Of a stretch of 64,000 nucleotides of DNA, positions 44,411 to 56,922 are shown piece by piece. Below the pieces are notes generated by a model. The model made no database searches, was not told the DNA's origin, and was given only the letters and a program-made list of their open reading frames with translations. This stretch comes from Inonotus obliquus (Eukaryota > Basidiomycota > Agaricomycetes > Hymenochaetales > Hymenochaetaceae). A program made the position numbers and the translations under genes. The number at the start of each line of letters is the position of its first letter. Within the stretch, counting starts at the first letter, position 1. The stretch spans positions 1,426,001 to 1,490,000 of the forward strand of contig JAJHTX010000005.1 of the NCBI GenBank assembly GCA_032164295.1, read 5' to 3'.

Positions 44411-47400
44411 TTACCCTATGGCGAGCATGAGCCCATAGCCGACGGTAGCGACGACCTACAACGGAGATTGAGACGATCAACTTCGTGTTGCGATACAGCT
44501 TCACATGTCAATAACATACCAACGCAGCGACGATGCTTGCCGGAACTCCGTTCTTCAGGAAATCGACGTTCGTCAAGTATAGTTGACCCAGATCGTCTTC
44601 TTGTGTGGCACTGAAACACAACTCGTAAATTCCTCATCACGGGAGTTGTTGGAGTTGACACCTACGCCGTCTGATTGGGAAACCCTGATACGGGCATTCC
44701 CATACCGGTAGAGCACACCAGACCCGTTAGAAATATTAGAAGACGCTGATGATTACCTGGGAGATTGTCCCCCACTTCTTTGGCGATTGGGACCAGAAGG
44801 ACGCTAGCAATGGTGTGACTAATGAAAGTCGAAATAACCTGCATTGTTTCGCATGAATAACACGTAAAACATGTGCCACGAGACAATTCACATACCAGGA
44901 CAATAAAGGTCAGAGCCAGAACTACAGCCGATAACGGCTTTCCGCTGATGGAGTCTCGTATACCGTCACCGAGGATGCTCAGTAAACCCGAACTCGAAAC
45001 GCCTCTCCCGAGGGCGATGCCGCCCATTGCCAAGAATACGACAGTCCATAAAAATTGCTCGAAGTCGTCCTTCGCGAGATCTCAGTTAATAGTGTACGAT
45101 ATATTCTGAGTGGCATACCTTTCTTAATACACCCGTAGAAAAGAAGGCAACAACAGGGATGATAGCAATAATGCCCATGTCACCGATATAGCTTTCTATT
45201 TTCTTCTCTATACACCACAGAGCAATGGTGAAAACGCAGACGAATGTGACCCAGTACTGCTTCGGAGAGAATTTCTCCCTAGTAGGTCGTATTTCCTTTA
45301 TTTCGAGTTCCTCGCCGTCAACAGTACGAGAAGGCGAGTAGCTCAGCAGTAAGATCAACCAGATGAATATAATTGACACGCCGGACACCGGCAATGCAAC
45401 GGCGAACCATTGGCTCCAATCCAACGGCTCGTCCATTTCGTCCAAGGCGATCAGATTCTGCGGTGACGAGATCGGTGAACTCTGTCCCCCAATGTTAGCA
45501 GCAAGGGCGATTCCCATCTATAAACAGATAAGGCGCAATGAATAACAGCATCCAGAAGAAGCAAAAGGAGAAATTACAATCAAACAGGGAGCAAAGCTGG
45601 CCTTAGGGGGTAGATTTCTGAGAATCGGCTAGAGGGTTTTGAGTGCCGGTAATCCACTAGTCCGCAATACAAGGCCCACCTTAATCAAAGTGAAACATAG
45701 AGTCGGTGCGGCGACATTGCTTAATGAAGCGCCAAAGTTAGAGAACGAAAGGAAAGTTTGGTGATCGCATACCTAATCCACATGCTTGCGAAACAAGATA
45801 CGCCCATAAAAGCCAGAAGTACGATACTTGGCCTCTTCCCGGCTAGGCTCAATAACCGTGTAATGATAATGCGATCGATATTTGACTTGCTCAGTGCCGA
45901 GGCGATGGTGAAACCCCCAATAAGGAGCATAATGGTTGGCGAGAACATCTGCGAGAATACAAACCTTGAAACACTTTAATCAATTGTACCTGGGAGAAAT
46001 GCTGAATACTCACTTTGTTGCTTCCGGTGCCTCCAAACGTGTTCGTTGTCCGTCCGAGGAGATAAAAACGCGGAAAACAACGAGAAGTAGGGGTACGAGT
46101 ATGGATGTCACATATAGTGGAATAGCCTGCAGAGTTCTTCAGCTGAAAGGCAGTCTGATCACGGGGCACCCACGCACCTCAGTTGCCCACAGAATGGTAC
46201 TAAAGACAAGAATTGCGAAGCAGTTATTGGCTTCGATAGTTGGGAAAACTTGGGTATTCAATAGCACAATGAAGACAATAATTGCTGCAAGCAGGAAGAC
46301 CGCCTTGGCCGTGATTCGGAGTCTACCGACTGGTGTGGGGAGAGACAATGCAGCAGACTCCTCTTCTTCGACATGTCCGCCGAGTGACTTGACGTGTCCG
46401 CCATACTCGCCGCGACGCTCCTGACTAATCATTGTTCGCCATACTGTGTCCCTTTCCCAGGCGATGTGTTCACGCATGAAAACCTTAAGCTGGCGAGCGG
46501 CTGCGGAGACGTCATCGCGAGTAATGCATTTTGCATACAAAAGGACTAGGCGGCTAACGGCATCGTTTAGCTTATCTTTGGTCGCCTGTCGGAACGGATA
46601 AGCATCCTCGACGACATCGTGCATGTAATGGTCTTTGAGCTACACAGAACCATAAACTTCAGGAGAAGACGGGCCAAGAGTAACTGCAACCTACTTCGCT
46701 GTACGTGATCTTGTCGTACCTAAGATACGAGTGAGATCTAGACAGAGTTAAAGTTCGAATTTGAAGGATTCTTACTTTTTCAGAATCTTTCGGAACCCTG
46801 AGTAGTTCAATTCGACATACGCCCTCAAGGAGGTAAGTTGGTTGTATAGCGTTGTTATGCGTCTCTTGAAAAGTGCTCGGATATCAAAGGCGTAGCTCGA
46901 CTTAGATGTCCATATTGTGTCTCTGCCTGCCTGCGAAGACGTCACACTCCCTCCTGGCTTCACAAAGTTGAATAAGTTGGATAAGGCTGCCCTCGCACGG
47001 ACTGGAGAGCTTGTTGATGCATGAAAATCCCCAGTGCTCATCTGCAGTAGATCATCTTCGGGAATCTGACTGAGAGATGCAACGCTGGCATCGAGGTCAT
47101 AGTTATCTTCATTCGAGGAGACGCTGTACTGACGCTGAATTCTGGATCTATTTGAGTCTTGGGACAATGACTTCAACATGCTAGCTGTGGTAGGACTTGT
47201 GAGCCGGGAAATATCACGTATTTCTGCATCGCTTACGGGCTTGGTGCGCTCTTGCATCCGATTTCGAGCGTCTGCGAGCTGATTGAGCTCTCCCTTGGCG
47301 CCTTTCGCGGCTTGTTGACTTTCCAGCATGTTCCTCGTCCTCTTCATCCTCTTCCTCGTCCTCTTCCTCGTCAAAGTATCGTTGATCTGAAAGACTTTCC

Positions 47401-47823
47401 TCATCCTGTATCCTGACCGTTTCTTCCAGATTCTCGAGTTCCCTTACCAGGGCCTGCTCTTGACTCTCGTAAAATTTCACAATCTTCTGTAACTCCTGAT
47501 CTAGTAGAGGGATGAAGTAACGATCCGTAGATGAAGATGAATCGTGACCCATGAGTGCAGAACTTTCATTGGACTCAAGATCAGTGGGTCGCCGCGTTGA
47601 AAGCTCTTGTTGCCTCTTCTCCATTTGATAAATGTGCTTCTTTAAGGCAGAATACCTTGTACGAGCCAATATAAGAAACTTATCGAAACTGACATTCCGA
47701 AATATACTCACGCGATGTACTCATCCCACCAATCCGCTACGGCATTAAACTTGAGAGAATTGCTGAGACGCGAGTTAGTCTAGCAGTTACCATGCCTTCG
47801 CAATTAGCTTGCCTGAATTTCAT
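44411..47823 (-). CDS. Low-affinity phosphate transporter, SPX plus DASS domains (Pho87/Pho90/Pho91 type)
   Basis: Exon 1 is only 11 nt (47823-47813, MKF plus two bases). It is followed by a GC-AG intron (GCAAGC to TCTCAG) and then SNSLKFNAVADWWDEYIA, the SPX signature. SPX senses inositol pyrophosphates and restrains the transporter. The SPX domain continues with YSALKKHIYQMEKRQQE, a polyacidic stretch and LRAYVELNYSGFRKILKK, then HDVVEDAYPF. The membrane half has RITAKAVFLLAAIIVFIVLL, MFSPTIMLLIGGFTIASALS, MGIALAANIGGQSSPISSPQ, the second repeat LSAVVLALTFIVLV, and the C-terminal CSTGMGMPVSGFPN, ending LMLAIG. These are the paired membrane signatures of the DASS/Pho90 family. More than ten exons. 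Whether plasma membrane (Pho87/90) or vacuolar (Pho91) cannot be decided from sequence. Confidence 0.9.
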
Positions 47824-50356
47824 GACTTCTGCACGGTTGTAGGCTGCTACTGTGTCCTGACGTGGAAGTTGTTCCAACTGTATCGTCTCTGGATGGTCAA
47901 CCCCGAGATTATCACCTTGGCCTCTGCGGCTCCAAAGTCTTGCAAACGAAGCTATGTTGTGCAGAAGAGCTAGGTCGACGACATAAATCGAGGGAGGGTG
48001 CTAATCCAGGGTGTGTTGCTTCCAACACCCTCCTCGTTCGTTTGACGGTCATCACCAACGGAAACGGCTGTGACTGTCGATCTTATCACGTGCGCCTACA
48101 GACGTGACTTGATTATGTCAACTCTGTGGTCCAGCTCACTTTTTTTTTTTTTTTTTGAATGCCAGGTCGCCTCCTAATCTTCTCTTTCTCAAGAGCCCAT
48201 GCTCATGGACCAAGCGATGCTATAAGCGGACTCGGATGCTTTCAGCTTATATGCCTGCAGGCTAGCGATTCCCAGGTTTCAATTGCTTGTAGGCTCGGAT
48301 AGTGGCGCAGGTCATGAGGAAAGGTCTGAACTGATGCTAGGGAGTCCAATTAATCCGACTTCCGCCGCTTCGCGAAAGAAATAAGGGAGCGGAGGTGAGT
48401 ATCACCTGGCCATTGTAGGACCTTCACACACTCTTGCTCACTTTTCTACTCGAACTTCTGGACAAGGAACATCTCCGCATGCTACCATCTGGTAATACGG
48501 TGCTCCGATCTTCGACGTTCCCTAAAAAGGTGTATAGAACCCGCCACTAGCGGCGAGTTGGTCCTGATACCTTCTAAGAAACCCAAAAACCGTGTCCAAA
48601 TTTGTCCGGCCATCCGCCTGGGCTCTTTTATCCGCAAGCAAGCGGGAACAACGGAACGCGGTAGAAGAGGCTGTGTGCTCAATATTAAAGTGCTCTAGTG
48701 GTCTTGGTACGGGCGTGCAAACGCTATGCGGCCTCCGGATCATAGCTTGCCGCAGTATGCAGTAGACACTCCGACAACGCGTTTCATCGGTCCAAGCGAA
48801 TCCTAAGTCATTGCAATTCTATCGAACGTGCACTGCAAGTGATGCTTTTTCTTTTTCACGGAGATCGCTGGTTTCTCAATAAGTTACCTCTGAGAATTAT
48901 CTTACTCGATCCCTAAGATCAAGGATATGGAAAGACAATAAGTCAGGGCCGGAGGTAGGAACTTTGCGAAAGTCGAGGGTTCTTGCTGTGCGGAGAACTA
49001 TCCGAGCAGCGATGCTGCACTTGAGGTTAATTCTCTGCTACCTCTTCACAAATGTTTAGGCGGTTTACCCTGGGTTCGGAACTGCTCAGCATTCGCCACT
49101 TCTCTGTGCTTCGTTACAGGCAGTATGCGCGGTTAGAACGTACTGAACCATCATATGGTGGCATTCGCCAATTCTGATCGAATTCGCGTAAGAACTCATG
49201 GCAATCACACATGGTCGAGGTCGAGGATGTGAAGAAGATCTTCGGGAGGCGGAGTTTGCCTTCATAATTCGTCTGGGCATGATGGGGACAAGTGAACGGC
49301 CATGACTGAGCATCCAAGCATCCGATGACTGAGCATCCGACAACTTCGTAAACATCTTGCGATGCTTCGGCGGCGTTCCGCTAACTGTGTAGTTCAAAAG
49401 CACTATTGTTCTGGCTCATTTCGATCCCATGCGAATCCCACGAAGGGGAGCTAGTAGCTCAGGAAGATCACTGACCCTAGAATACCCAAATAGCAAGTTT
49501 ATACATAAATTCTAGCGATATAGCTATACTGACGCTGGTTCCGTATATAGACATTAGTCCGATCGGGGATAGAGAGAGAAGGCACGCGGAGCATTTCCAC
49601 TGGGTATGGAAGATATTGTCGGTCCGTACTGTCGATAGTTGGGGAAAGATACAAAGATGAAAAGATGCTGCAAGGTCACGATGTGACTTTGGTAATCAAG
49701 ATCGATGAGATGATTTCCCGGTGTTAAGCTAGTTGAGGGCCTGGAACGTCAGCATCAGGAGGGAGTAAAGGAGTGACTTGACTGGGGACTGGATGCAAAG
49801 AAAGGCTACACGCTACTGATGGTCCATGGGAGGGAAAGCGGGGAAGAAAAGAAGTCATAAGTTAGGGTACATCCGAGGCCACGATGGGCATGTCCGTTTG
49901 AAGCTTAGGATAAGTTCTAGAGGCATGGGAGGCAGCAGAAACCAAATAAGGAGCGTAGAGCTGTGTACAAACATATAAACAGGGAAGAGCATCTGCATGA
50001 AGTAAAGGAAGTCCGATCGATACAGCCAGATTTCTCTTCGAAAATCGTAGAGATGCCTACTATGTAGTCCACTTCTATTATCACCGCTGGGCGATAACGC
50101 GAGCTTATCGTTCGTCGCAGAGGAATGCCATTGAGTCGCGGGAAAATGAGCCGGAATAATCTCGAACCAAGACATGCAAGCAGTCTACCGCGTGCTACAA
50201 TTAAGAAACAAAGTTAACGGAATCTGCTTGAAATCTCGGTATTCCTTGAAAGAAACGAGCTCGACTGGGAGAAGCCTGTCAATTCACATCGTTAGCCACT
50301 CCCGCTTGGTCCACCGGTTCGACGGAAGAAAGAGAATGGAAGCCGCCCTCCGGCGC
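47824..50356. other. 2.5-kb gene-poor region
   Basis: No supportable gene. An 18-nt poly(T) tract at about 48141-48158 could be the tail of a minus-strand retroposed fragment, but no coding remnant or target duplication is recognisable. The remainder is intergenic DNA upstream of the SPX transporter and downstream of the APSES gene. Confidence 0.5.
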
Positions 50357-53052
50357 TCACTCAGTCCGGAACCTTCGATCGCTCGGCGACAGAATTGATG
50401 CCTCTTCCCGGCGGAAAGAGCCTACCGCAGTAAATCGATAGTTTGAAGGCTCTGAAGGGCTCTGTGAAAGGGTGCGTGGAGGTTGCGGGTCTGCGCGATA
50501 TTCCAATGGCGTTGGAGTTCGCAGATGAGCTTGCGGCCGCCAGCGTTCGGCCGATAGAGTCGGCGGCGGGTGTATTTCACGACCATCGTTCAAGGGAGGC
50601 GTATTCCTTTCTCTGCCGGACATATCTGCGGAATAGATTTCGCTTGACACTTCACGTCGGGACGAATTTATAGCTGATCGTCATATGTGAGTGCTCACTT
50701 CGACTTGAGGGGAGGGCGACTTACATGTCTGACTTGGGGCGTTTGATGCCGTTACATTTGATTCCAGGTCCTCCCTCAAGTGCAACGGTGACTGATTATA
50801 TCGACTTCGGAGTGAAGTACCGCTCCGGAGTGAAGGTGTGGATCGATTCCAACTATCCTCGTGGTTTGACTCGGCCCGGGCAGAAGCCATTTGGGCAGGG
50901 TTCGAGCCAGAGGGTGTGTAGCGCAAAGAGATATTGGGAGAAGAGCTTTGCCCATTATCCGGCATCGCTAAACCCGAAGGCTGCGGTCTCAGAAACGTAT
51001 TCCTGTTTAAAGAATGAGAATAACTATGAGATACGCGACACGACATCAGAAGTATTGATCGTAGTCACGTACGGCTGAAACGGAGGTTCAGATAGCGACC
51101 GGCGCCTCCTCGACAACTGCTCTTGGCTGGGACCATCGATCATGTCCCGGTCCGAGTCCACGCCGCCAGCGTCTCTATGACTACGTTCGTCGCCCACCGA
51201 AACGAAGCTAGCGCGTCGCGACGCTCCAACTTCTTCGTCCTCGAGGGCGAGGCGCTTGAGGACGGCAGTAGAATCGAATCGGGATTTAGAACTATTTGAG
51301 GCAGGAGGGGGCAAACTGCCGAGGGCGGATATCGGAGGTAAGGAGCATCCAACACTACCCTGCGAGGCTCGTCGAGAAGGGCCTGATGGCATATAGACCA
51401 GCGAATTCATCTTTAAAGGCGGCAAATTGATCATCTCTCTTGGGCCAGCCTCCTGGGATGCGGTAGAGCTATTAACTGGGGTCAACGTCCGTAAAATCGG
51501 GTCTCCATGCGGAAACACCGAAGCTGAGGGTGCAGCATGCCTGCCCCCGTCAGAGAACGCAGAACGCGTTAGTGAGGAAGGAATCGTAAGTGGTGGCAAA
51601 TCAATGGGCGAAGGTCTCGCGAATAAAGGACCAAACATGGACCCAGAGCGGTGTCGCGAGTGCGCGGCGTTTTGGTAGGGTGAAAACCGATCGCGAGAAT
51701 TGTGTACCGGGGTCTCCATTGAGGGATCATGTACGCGACCTGCTGAAGGTGTACGGTACTGTCCACTATCCGGACCGCGGGTGGAATAGGTCGTTGAGGA
51801 TGGTAATGTCGTCCTTGAGGACGAAATGTGTTCAGAAGCCGATAGACCGGGAAAGTGCGATCGAATTTCTCCGTATGAGTATTGTACGATATTCGAGCTT
51901 TCTCGAGGGTGTCGAGGTTCATCGTTACGCCGAATCCCAGACGGTCCCGCTACTTGAGATGGCGATAACAGACGAGAGGGGTACCCTTCAGCGGTGACTG
52001 CCGAAAGAGGAGGTAAGGAGGACGGGCCAGGCTGTCGCGTCTGCTGACCTTTATCTCCTGGCGAAGCGTCAGAGTCCGAAGGTTGCGGCGGAGGTAAAGT
52101 TGCCGACAGTGGTAAGGGAACGGCAGCACGCCGGCCACGCCTCTTGCCTTGTTGGTTGCCTAATATCTGGCCGTACCCAGGTTGGTCTGGGGAAAGACAA
52201 GTCGCAGGAAAAGTAGGTCTATTCGTCCATTCATCAAAAACGGACCGCACCAGAAGCCTCGGAATCATACCCAAAGAGCGGGATCAAGTCCTCGCGAATT
52301 GTCCATGCAACTCTGTATGAATGAATTACATAACCCCATTAGAACGTTAGAAAGTGTTTTCTAGCTATGTACACTGACCGTCTCGCCAAACGCAGAGCAA
52401 CCTAGAAGCAGAATTAAATTAGTACATAATACTTTCTACCCGGATATGCGCGGAATGAAAACCTCGTAGGGCATCCAAGTTCCCTGTATCTTTAGATAGC
52501 CACCACGAACTCGACGGAGCTGTGGGGCAAGGTCGGGTTGGGATTCTAACATCTTTACGATGTCGGCTAAATTAATTACGCGAGCTTAGCTAGAACGTCG
52601 CCGTCCGTATCAGTGATAGTATACACTTACCCTTTGCATTTCCGAGAGCTGTGCAAAAAGAGGTTTACGGGGAGTGAGAAAAAAGCCAACTGACTAATGG
52701 ACTGGCATACCTTTCCAAATCCCAGTCCAAAGAATATACCCGTCGTCGATATCCATCATGATCCATTGACCATTAAGGGGATATTCATAAACCGGACTAT
52801 TACGTTCCCCAGGGCAAATATTTCAGGTCTCGCGCGCAAAAGAATAAACAGCTCGAGCCAAGCTGCTTACATATAACCACGCCTGTCGTTGGAAGTAATG
52901 TACCGTCCTCGAGTTACTCTGTGTTTTGTGCTTGCATATGGCCGAAAGCGACCTGTTGAAGGTGAGGAGCCAACATCCTAGATGAATAGCGGAAATGAAT
53001 GTTTAGTGGAGGAGCGGTTAGGGACGAGGGGAGCATACCTGGAGGAGACCAT
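50357..53052 (-). CDS. APSES/KilA-N DNA-binding transcription factor, Xbp1-like
   Basis: The conserved domain must be spliced from several short exons between about 52900 and 52180. Reading minus strand they give GRYITSNDRRGYI, PVYEYPLNGQWIMMDIDDGY, ILWTGIWKALGNAKADIV, PQLRRVRGGYLKIQGTWMPY, VALRLARR and IREDLIPLFGP, then TFPATCLSPDQPGYG. WMPYE with a preceding GGYLKIQGTW is the KilA-N/APSES fold of Xbp1-like repressors. The remaining product is a long Ser/Pro-rich, probably disordered region (about 52190-50357) whose exons join at CC|G (FQ-P) and T|AT, ending with PSDRRFRTE. The start at 53052 (MVSSR) depends on a 14-nt first exon and is uncertain. APSES factors regulate growth, development and cell-cycle arrest in fungi; the target genes here are unknown. 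Confidence 0.82.
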
Positions 53053-54364
53053 GGGAAGGCGGGTCCATGACGGTTGAAGATAGAGAGAGAGAGAGAAGCA
53101 CAGAAAAGGTGCAGGGGGCAGATGCTATGAATTGGCGCCAGTGTAGCGCACTTGCCGGAGGGGCATAGGCATCTGGGAGGGGAAGAGTGAAAGTGAAGCG
53201 TGGCCTAGAAGATATTATGCCCGGGGAACGGGTCACAACAGAACAAAATGGAAATGGAAAAATAGAGATAATATTTACTTGGATATTGACTCGGCATTTG
53301 CGCAGATCTACTTGACCGATCGACTTCGCTCAAAAGAAGTTTACGGTACGCGGAGGACCAGCTCGTGGGCCACGTGTGACTGCTTCCGTGACTAGTCACA
53401 TTTCTTCCACGTGGGTTTACTTTCTTTAGTTCCCCCCCTTTTAATATCTAATTTTTAATTTTGCCTTGCCCACTAGTTCATGTTTCTCCCCCCCCCCCTC
53501 GACGCCACCAAGCGGTATAGTAAAGCGAAGTAGGTCCCTGTTGTAGGACAATACAATGCTTGTCACTTCGCACACGCAAAATTATCTTCCTTCCCCGCTC
53601 CTCCCCCGCGCTGTATAACTGGCTCCTCGTTTGTCCCCCTGGCGCGAGTTCTTGTAATATGTCCTATCACACAGGGGTTCACTGAAACAAGTGCCCGGAA
53701 AATGAGCCAAACACATGGTTCTCTTCTCATTTTTCGCAAAGGACTTACTCGACGTTTATTCTGTTTTGTCTCCACTCACCCGCGGTCTACGTACGCCGTT
53801 ATGTTCATGCTTGTGTTCCCGGGTGGTTTGGCTTTCTTTCCATGAAAGTTCTGGCCAATAAAGGCAGCGAAGGTTAAGTGTTTGAAGGGGTGCGAAAGTG
53901 GGGAGAACGAATTCTCGAAAGTGGGCAACTCAATAGAGTGATCGATCGATCAAGTGGAAAACATTGATTGATAGGGTGCTCCTTTGGATTTTCGCTGGAT
54001 TGAAGGTACTAGTTCTCGTGCGAGACTTTGTTCCAGGGGGAAAGGCAGATCCTTCTGATCGACGCTCGACTTCAATTCAGTTCTACATTTTCTCGTCTCA
54101 GGCACAAAAGATAACACGGGCAAGTCCACATAACTCACACCGAGCAGATGGAGAAAAAAAAGGTTTCCGTTCAAATCCGCGCTATTGCCAGCATGCAGGC
54201 TCCAACGCTTGATCAGGTATACCAAGATACATTTAAATAAATAGGTACGCTCTAAAGTTCGTTTCGATCGTGAAATGACGAATACGGATATTCACCGCCG
54301 GCTCTATCTTCCCATGTGTGGCCTTTGTCATGAACTAAATCCTTATTCCGTCTCCGATTCCGAC
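53053..54364. other. Intergenic, 5' of the APSES gene and 3' of the ornithine decarboxylase gene
   Basis: No gene seen. It has a GA-repeat at about 53080-53095 and C-runs near 53440 and 53490. Confidence 0.45.
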
Positions 54365-56030
54365 TTAGCTTCCGCCGGTGGAAGAGCCTGCAAGTACACG
54401 CCTGACTTCTGACGAACCTGGTCCTCCACCCGACGTGTAGATGACATTGCTCACTTCGAACCCGTTAAACTGGCTAGCTGCACAAATTGTGTACGCTCCC
54501 ATGTTTTCAAAGACAAGCCAGTCGGCCACGGAAAGACTCGCGGGTAGCTGTGTCAATGGGCAAACGCAGTCGATCGAATCGCAGGTCGGACCCCAAACGC
54601 TGCACAGGCGGAGCGGCTCCGTGCTCGGGACATGGAAAGAACCCCTCATGGAAAGCACATGAGGATGGACGACCTGATGATCAAATAGGATACAATTGAA
54701 GGATCCGTAAACCCCGTCATTGATGTAATCTGTAAATCCCGGTGTGAGCAGAAAGCCGAAAAAAGGGAAAACATAATAGGGTCAAGAGAAAAGAACCCGA
54801 AAAGGGGGGAGGGACAAAATTTTTCAGGTACGTACACATCACTTCCGGTGTTTTGGAATCTTCGTCAGAGGCTTTGGGAGCTTCGCGTGTTCTCTCGTCC
54901 AGGGGTGCACGCCTCGCGATGATGTTCGCTGCAAGATGGAATGCCCTCGACACGTAAAAGCGACCTGGCTCAGCGATGATTCTGATTGATTCTCGATCGG
55001 GGAAATAACGGTCGACCGCGTCAGAAAGAACTCTCGCGCTCGCCTCGAACGTCGCATCCTCAAAACCACCTCCCACATCAAGTAGCTTAAAGTTGTAGCC
55101 AGCCTCTTTTCCCATGTCAAAAGCCTCACGTGCACGTGCAACGGCATCCGCGAAAGCCGACACGTCGAAACAACCGCTACCGACGTGGAAACTAACGCCA
55201 ATTACTGAAAGATCGAGCTGACGAGCTGTTGCCAGCAGGCCCGGGACCGTCACGAGTGGTGCCCCAAATTTGGTCCCGAGAGCACAAAGACTTTTCGAGT
55301 CGTCTGTAAGGATCCGCAAGACAAGTTCGGCACGTGGATGTGAACGAGCAATCTTGTGTAATTCATCGGCATTATCGAAAGTCATCATTTCGACGCCCGC
55401 CTTCGCAGCATTGCGAATGAAGGACAAGGCCTTGCACGGATTAGCAAAAATAATGCGAGAAGGATCGACGATTCCCAGATCAAGAACGCGCGCGATTTCA
55501 TTGTTTGAAGCACAATCAAAACCTGTGCCTAGACAGGCTAGAAGGCGCAATACGTATGGGTCAGGATTGCATTTGACAGCTACGTTTCAGGAAAAATTAG
55601 CGAGTGTTCTTCGTCATTATTAACGGGAAAAATACAACACACCATAGAAGGGCTCAATCCCAGGAAGGCATCTTCTCCACCTCTCGTGTTGCTTGTAAAC
55701 ATAGCTCAAATCTGCGACGAAGAAGGCTTTCTCGGCGTCTGGTTCGTGTAACGCGGACAGACGGGAAGCTCGCATTACTCCATTGCGTAGGTGGATCTCG
55801 GCGTGTCCTCGGAGCAAAGGCGGCATATGAGGAATATGAACATCATCGCAAGCATTATGCGAATCGTGTATTTGGCGAACGAGGGTGGGAGATGTCGAGG
55901 AAAACACGTCATCAGTGGATCCACCGGTGCCATCAAAGTATTCCTCCTGGGACCGAAAGAGAGCTGAATCGTCATGGACGATCTGGTAATCTGTTGAGAC
56001 CTTGGCGGAAAGAACTTCGACGCGCGACAT
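54365..56030 (-). CDS. Ornithine decarboxylase
   Basis: The PLP enzyme makes putrescine from ornithine, the committed step of polyamine synthesis, in the cytosol. Three exons (56030-55643, 55579-54836, 54729-54365) encode 498 residues. After a disordered N terminus the barrel begins KAFFVADLSYVYKQHERW. The PLP lysine is in A|VKCNPDP across the first intron. Further marks are GTGFDCASNNEIA, SFHVGSGC, LLDVGGGFE and EPGRFYVS. The C-terminal part has YYINDGVYGSFNC, split by the second intron, WGPTCDSIDCV with the catalytic Cys, and VFENMGAYTICAAS. All active-site residues are present. Yeast calls this gene SPE1. An upstream region of about 500 bp (56031-56580) has no gene and could hold a long regulated leader, as is common for ODC, but I saw no clear uORF pattern. 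Confidence 0.95.
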
Positions 56031-56922
56031 CGTTTCAGGAGAATTCGAGAAGGACGGCGTAAGATGTTGAATGTGAATGTAATGAAGAGTTGAGTCAGAG
56101 TCTATATGTGCTGGTTCCTCGTATGAGGTCGTGGATGCGCGAGCCAGTGGTGTCTACTTCCGTGCACAGGAAGCTTTGTCTACCGTGTGCGTAGAGTCAA
56201 GCACCAATTACCGCTCTCCAGCCGCCGCGGTCGCAGACGCGAAACCGGGCGGGAAGGACGGTAATTGAATGGGCCCCTTCAGTCGGTGGAGTTCCTCGCC
56301 TCTCTGAGAGCGAGGAGAGAACACGTAAAGGAGATGAAAGGACAAAGAGAAAGAAGGTTCCAAATGATACGTCTGGTGCCTTTCTATAGCTCTTGAAAGA
56401 CTAATGATGAGTCCCTATCGAAAATGTTAGGGTGGTTCTCCTGCGACAAGAACAGGGACGTAAGCAACGATAACTAGAGTAAACCGATTTGGACGCACCT
56501 CGCACGGACGACCACCTGTGGTCATTGCATTGCGAGATCAGTGACATGCCATTGTAAGATCATGAAAGATAAACGCACTCGCGATTGAGCAGACGGAGGT
56601 CTAAGTTCCTCGCTTGGTCAGGAATATTGACGATTTTTCAACGGATCACGTATGATGTTTATCCCCAAAGTGAGAAGCGTGTAGCGGGTGAGGTAGAGTG
56701 TCTGGTGTTCCGCTTACGATGTGATGGATGTCGTTCGAGGAAGAGAGACGAATTTTTAAGGCGAGCGACGACGCGGCGGTGTTGCGTTTGCACTGGAAAT
56801 TTTCGGAAATTCGGCCTATGCCGAACGCGTGTCGTCATGCTTAGCTTTCATTCGTCAACCAATAAATACACTGCAATAGGGCTACACAGCTTCTAGACAT
56901 GAACAAAAACATCTAGGATTGA
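56031..56922. other. Long intergenic and probable leader region
   Basis: No supportable gene. The short Arg-rich frame at 56585-56896 (+) has no recognisable domain and is most likely spurious. Confidence 0.45.

Noticed and set aside
56585..56896. Cys/Arg-rich open frame on the plus strand
   Set aside because: No domain, poor start context, and it lies in the upstream region of the ornithine decarboxylase gene.
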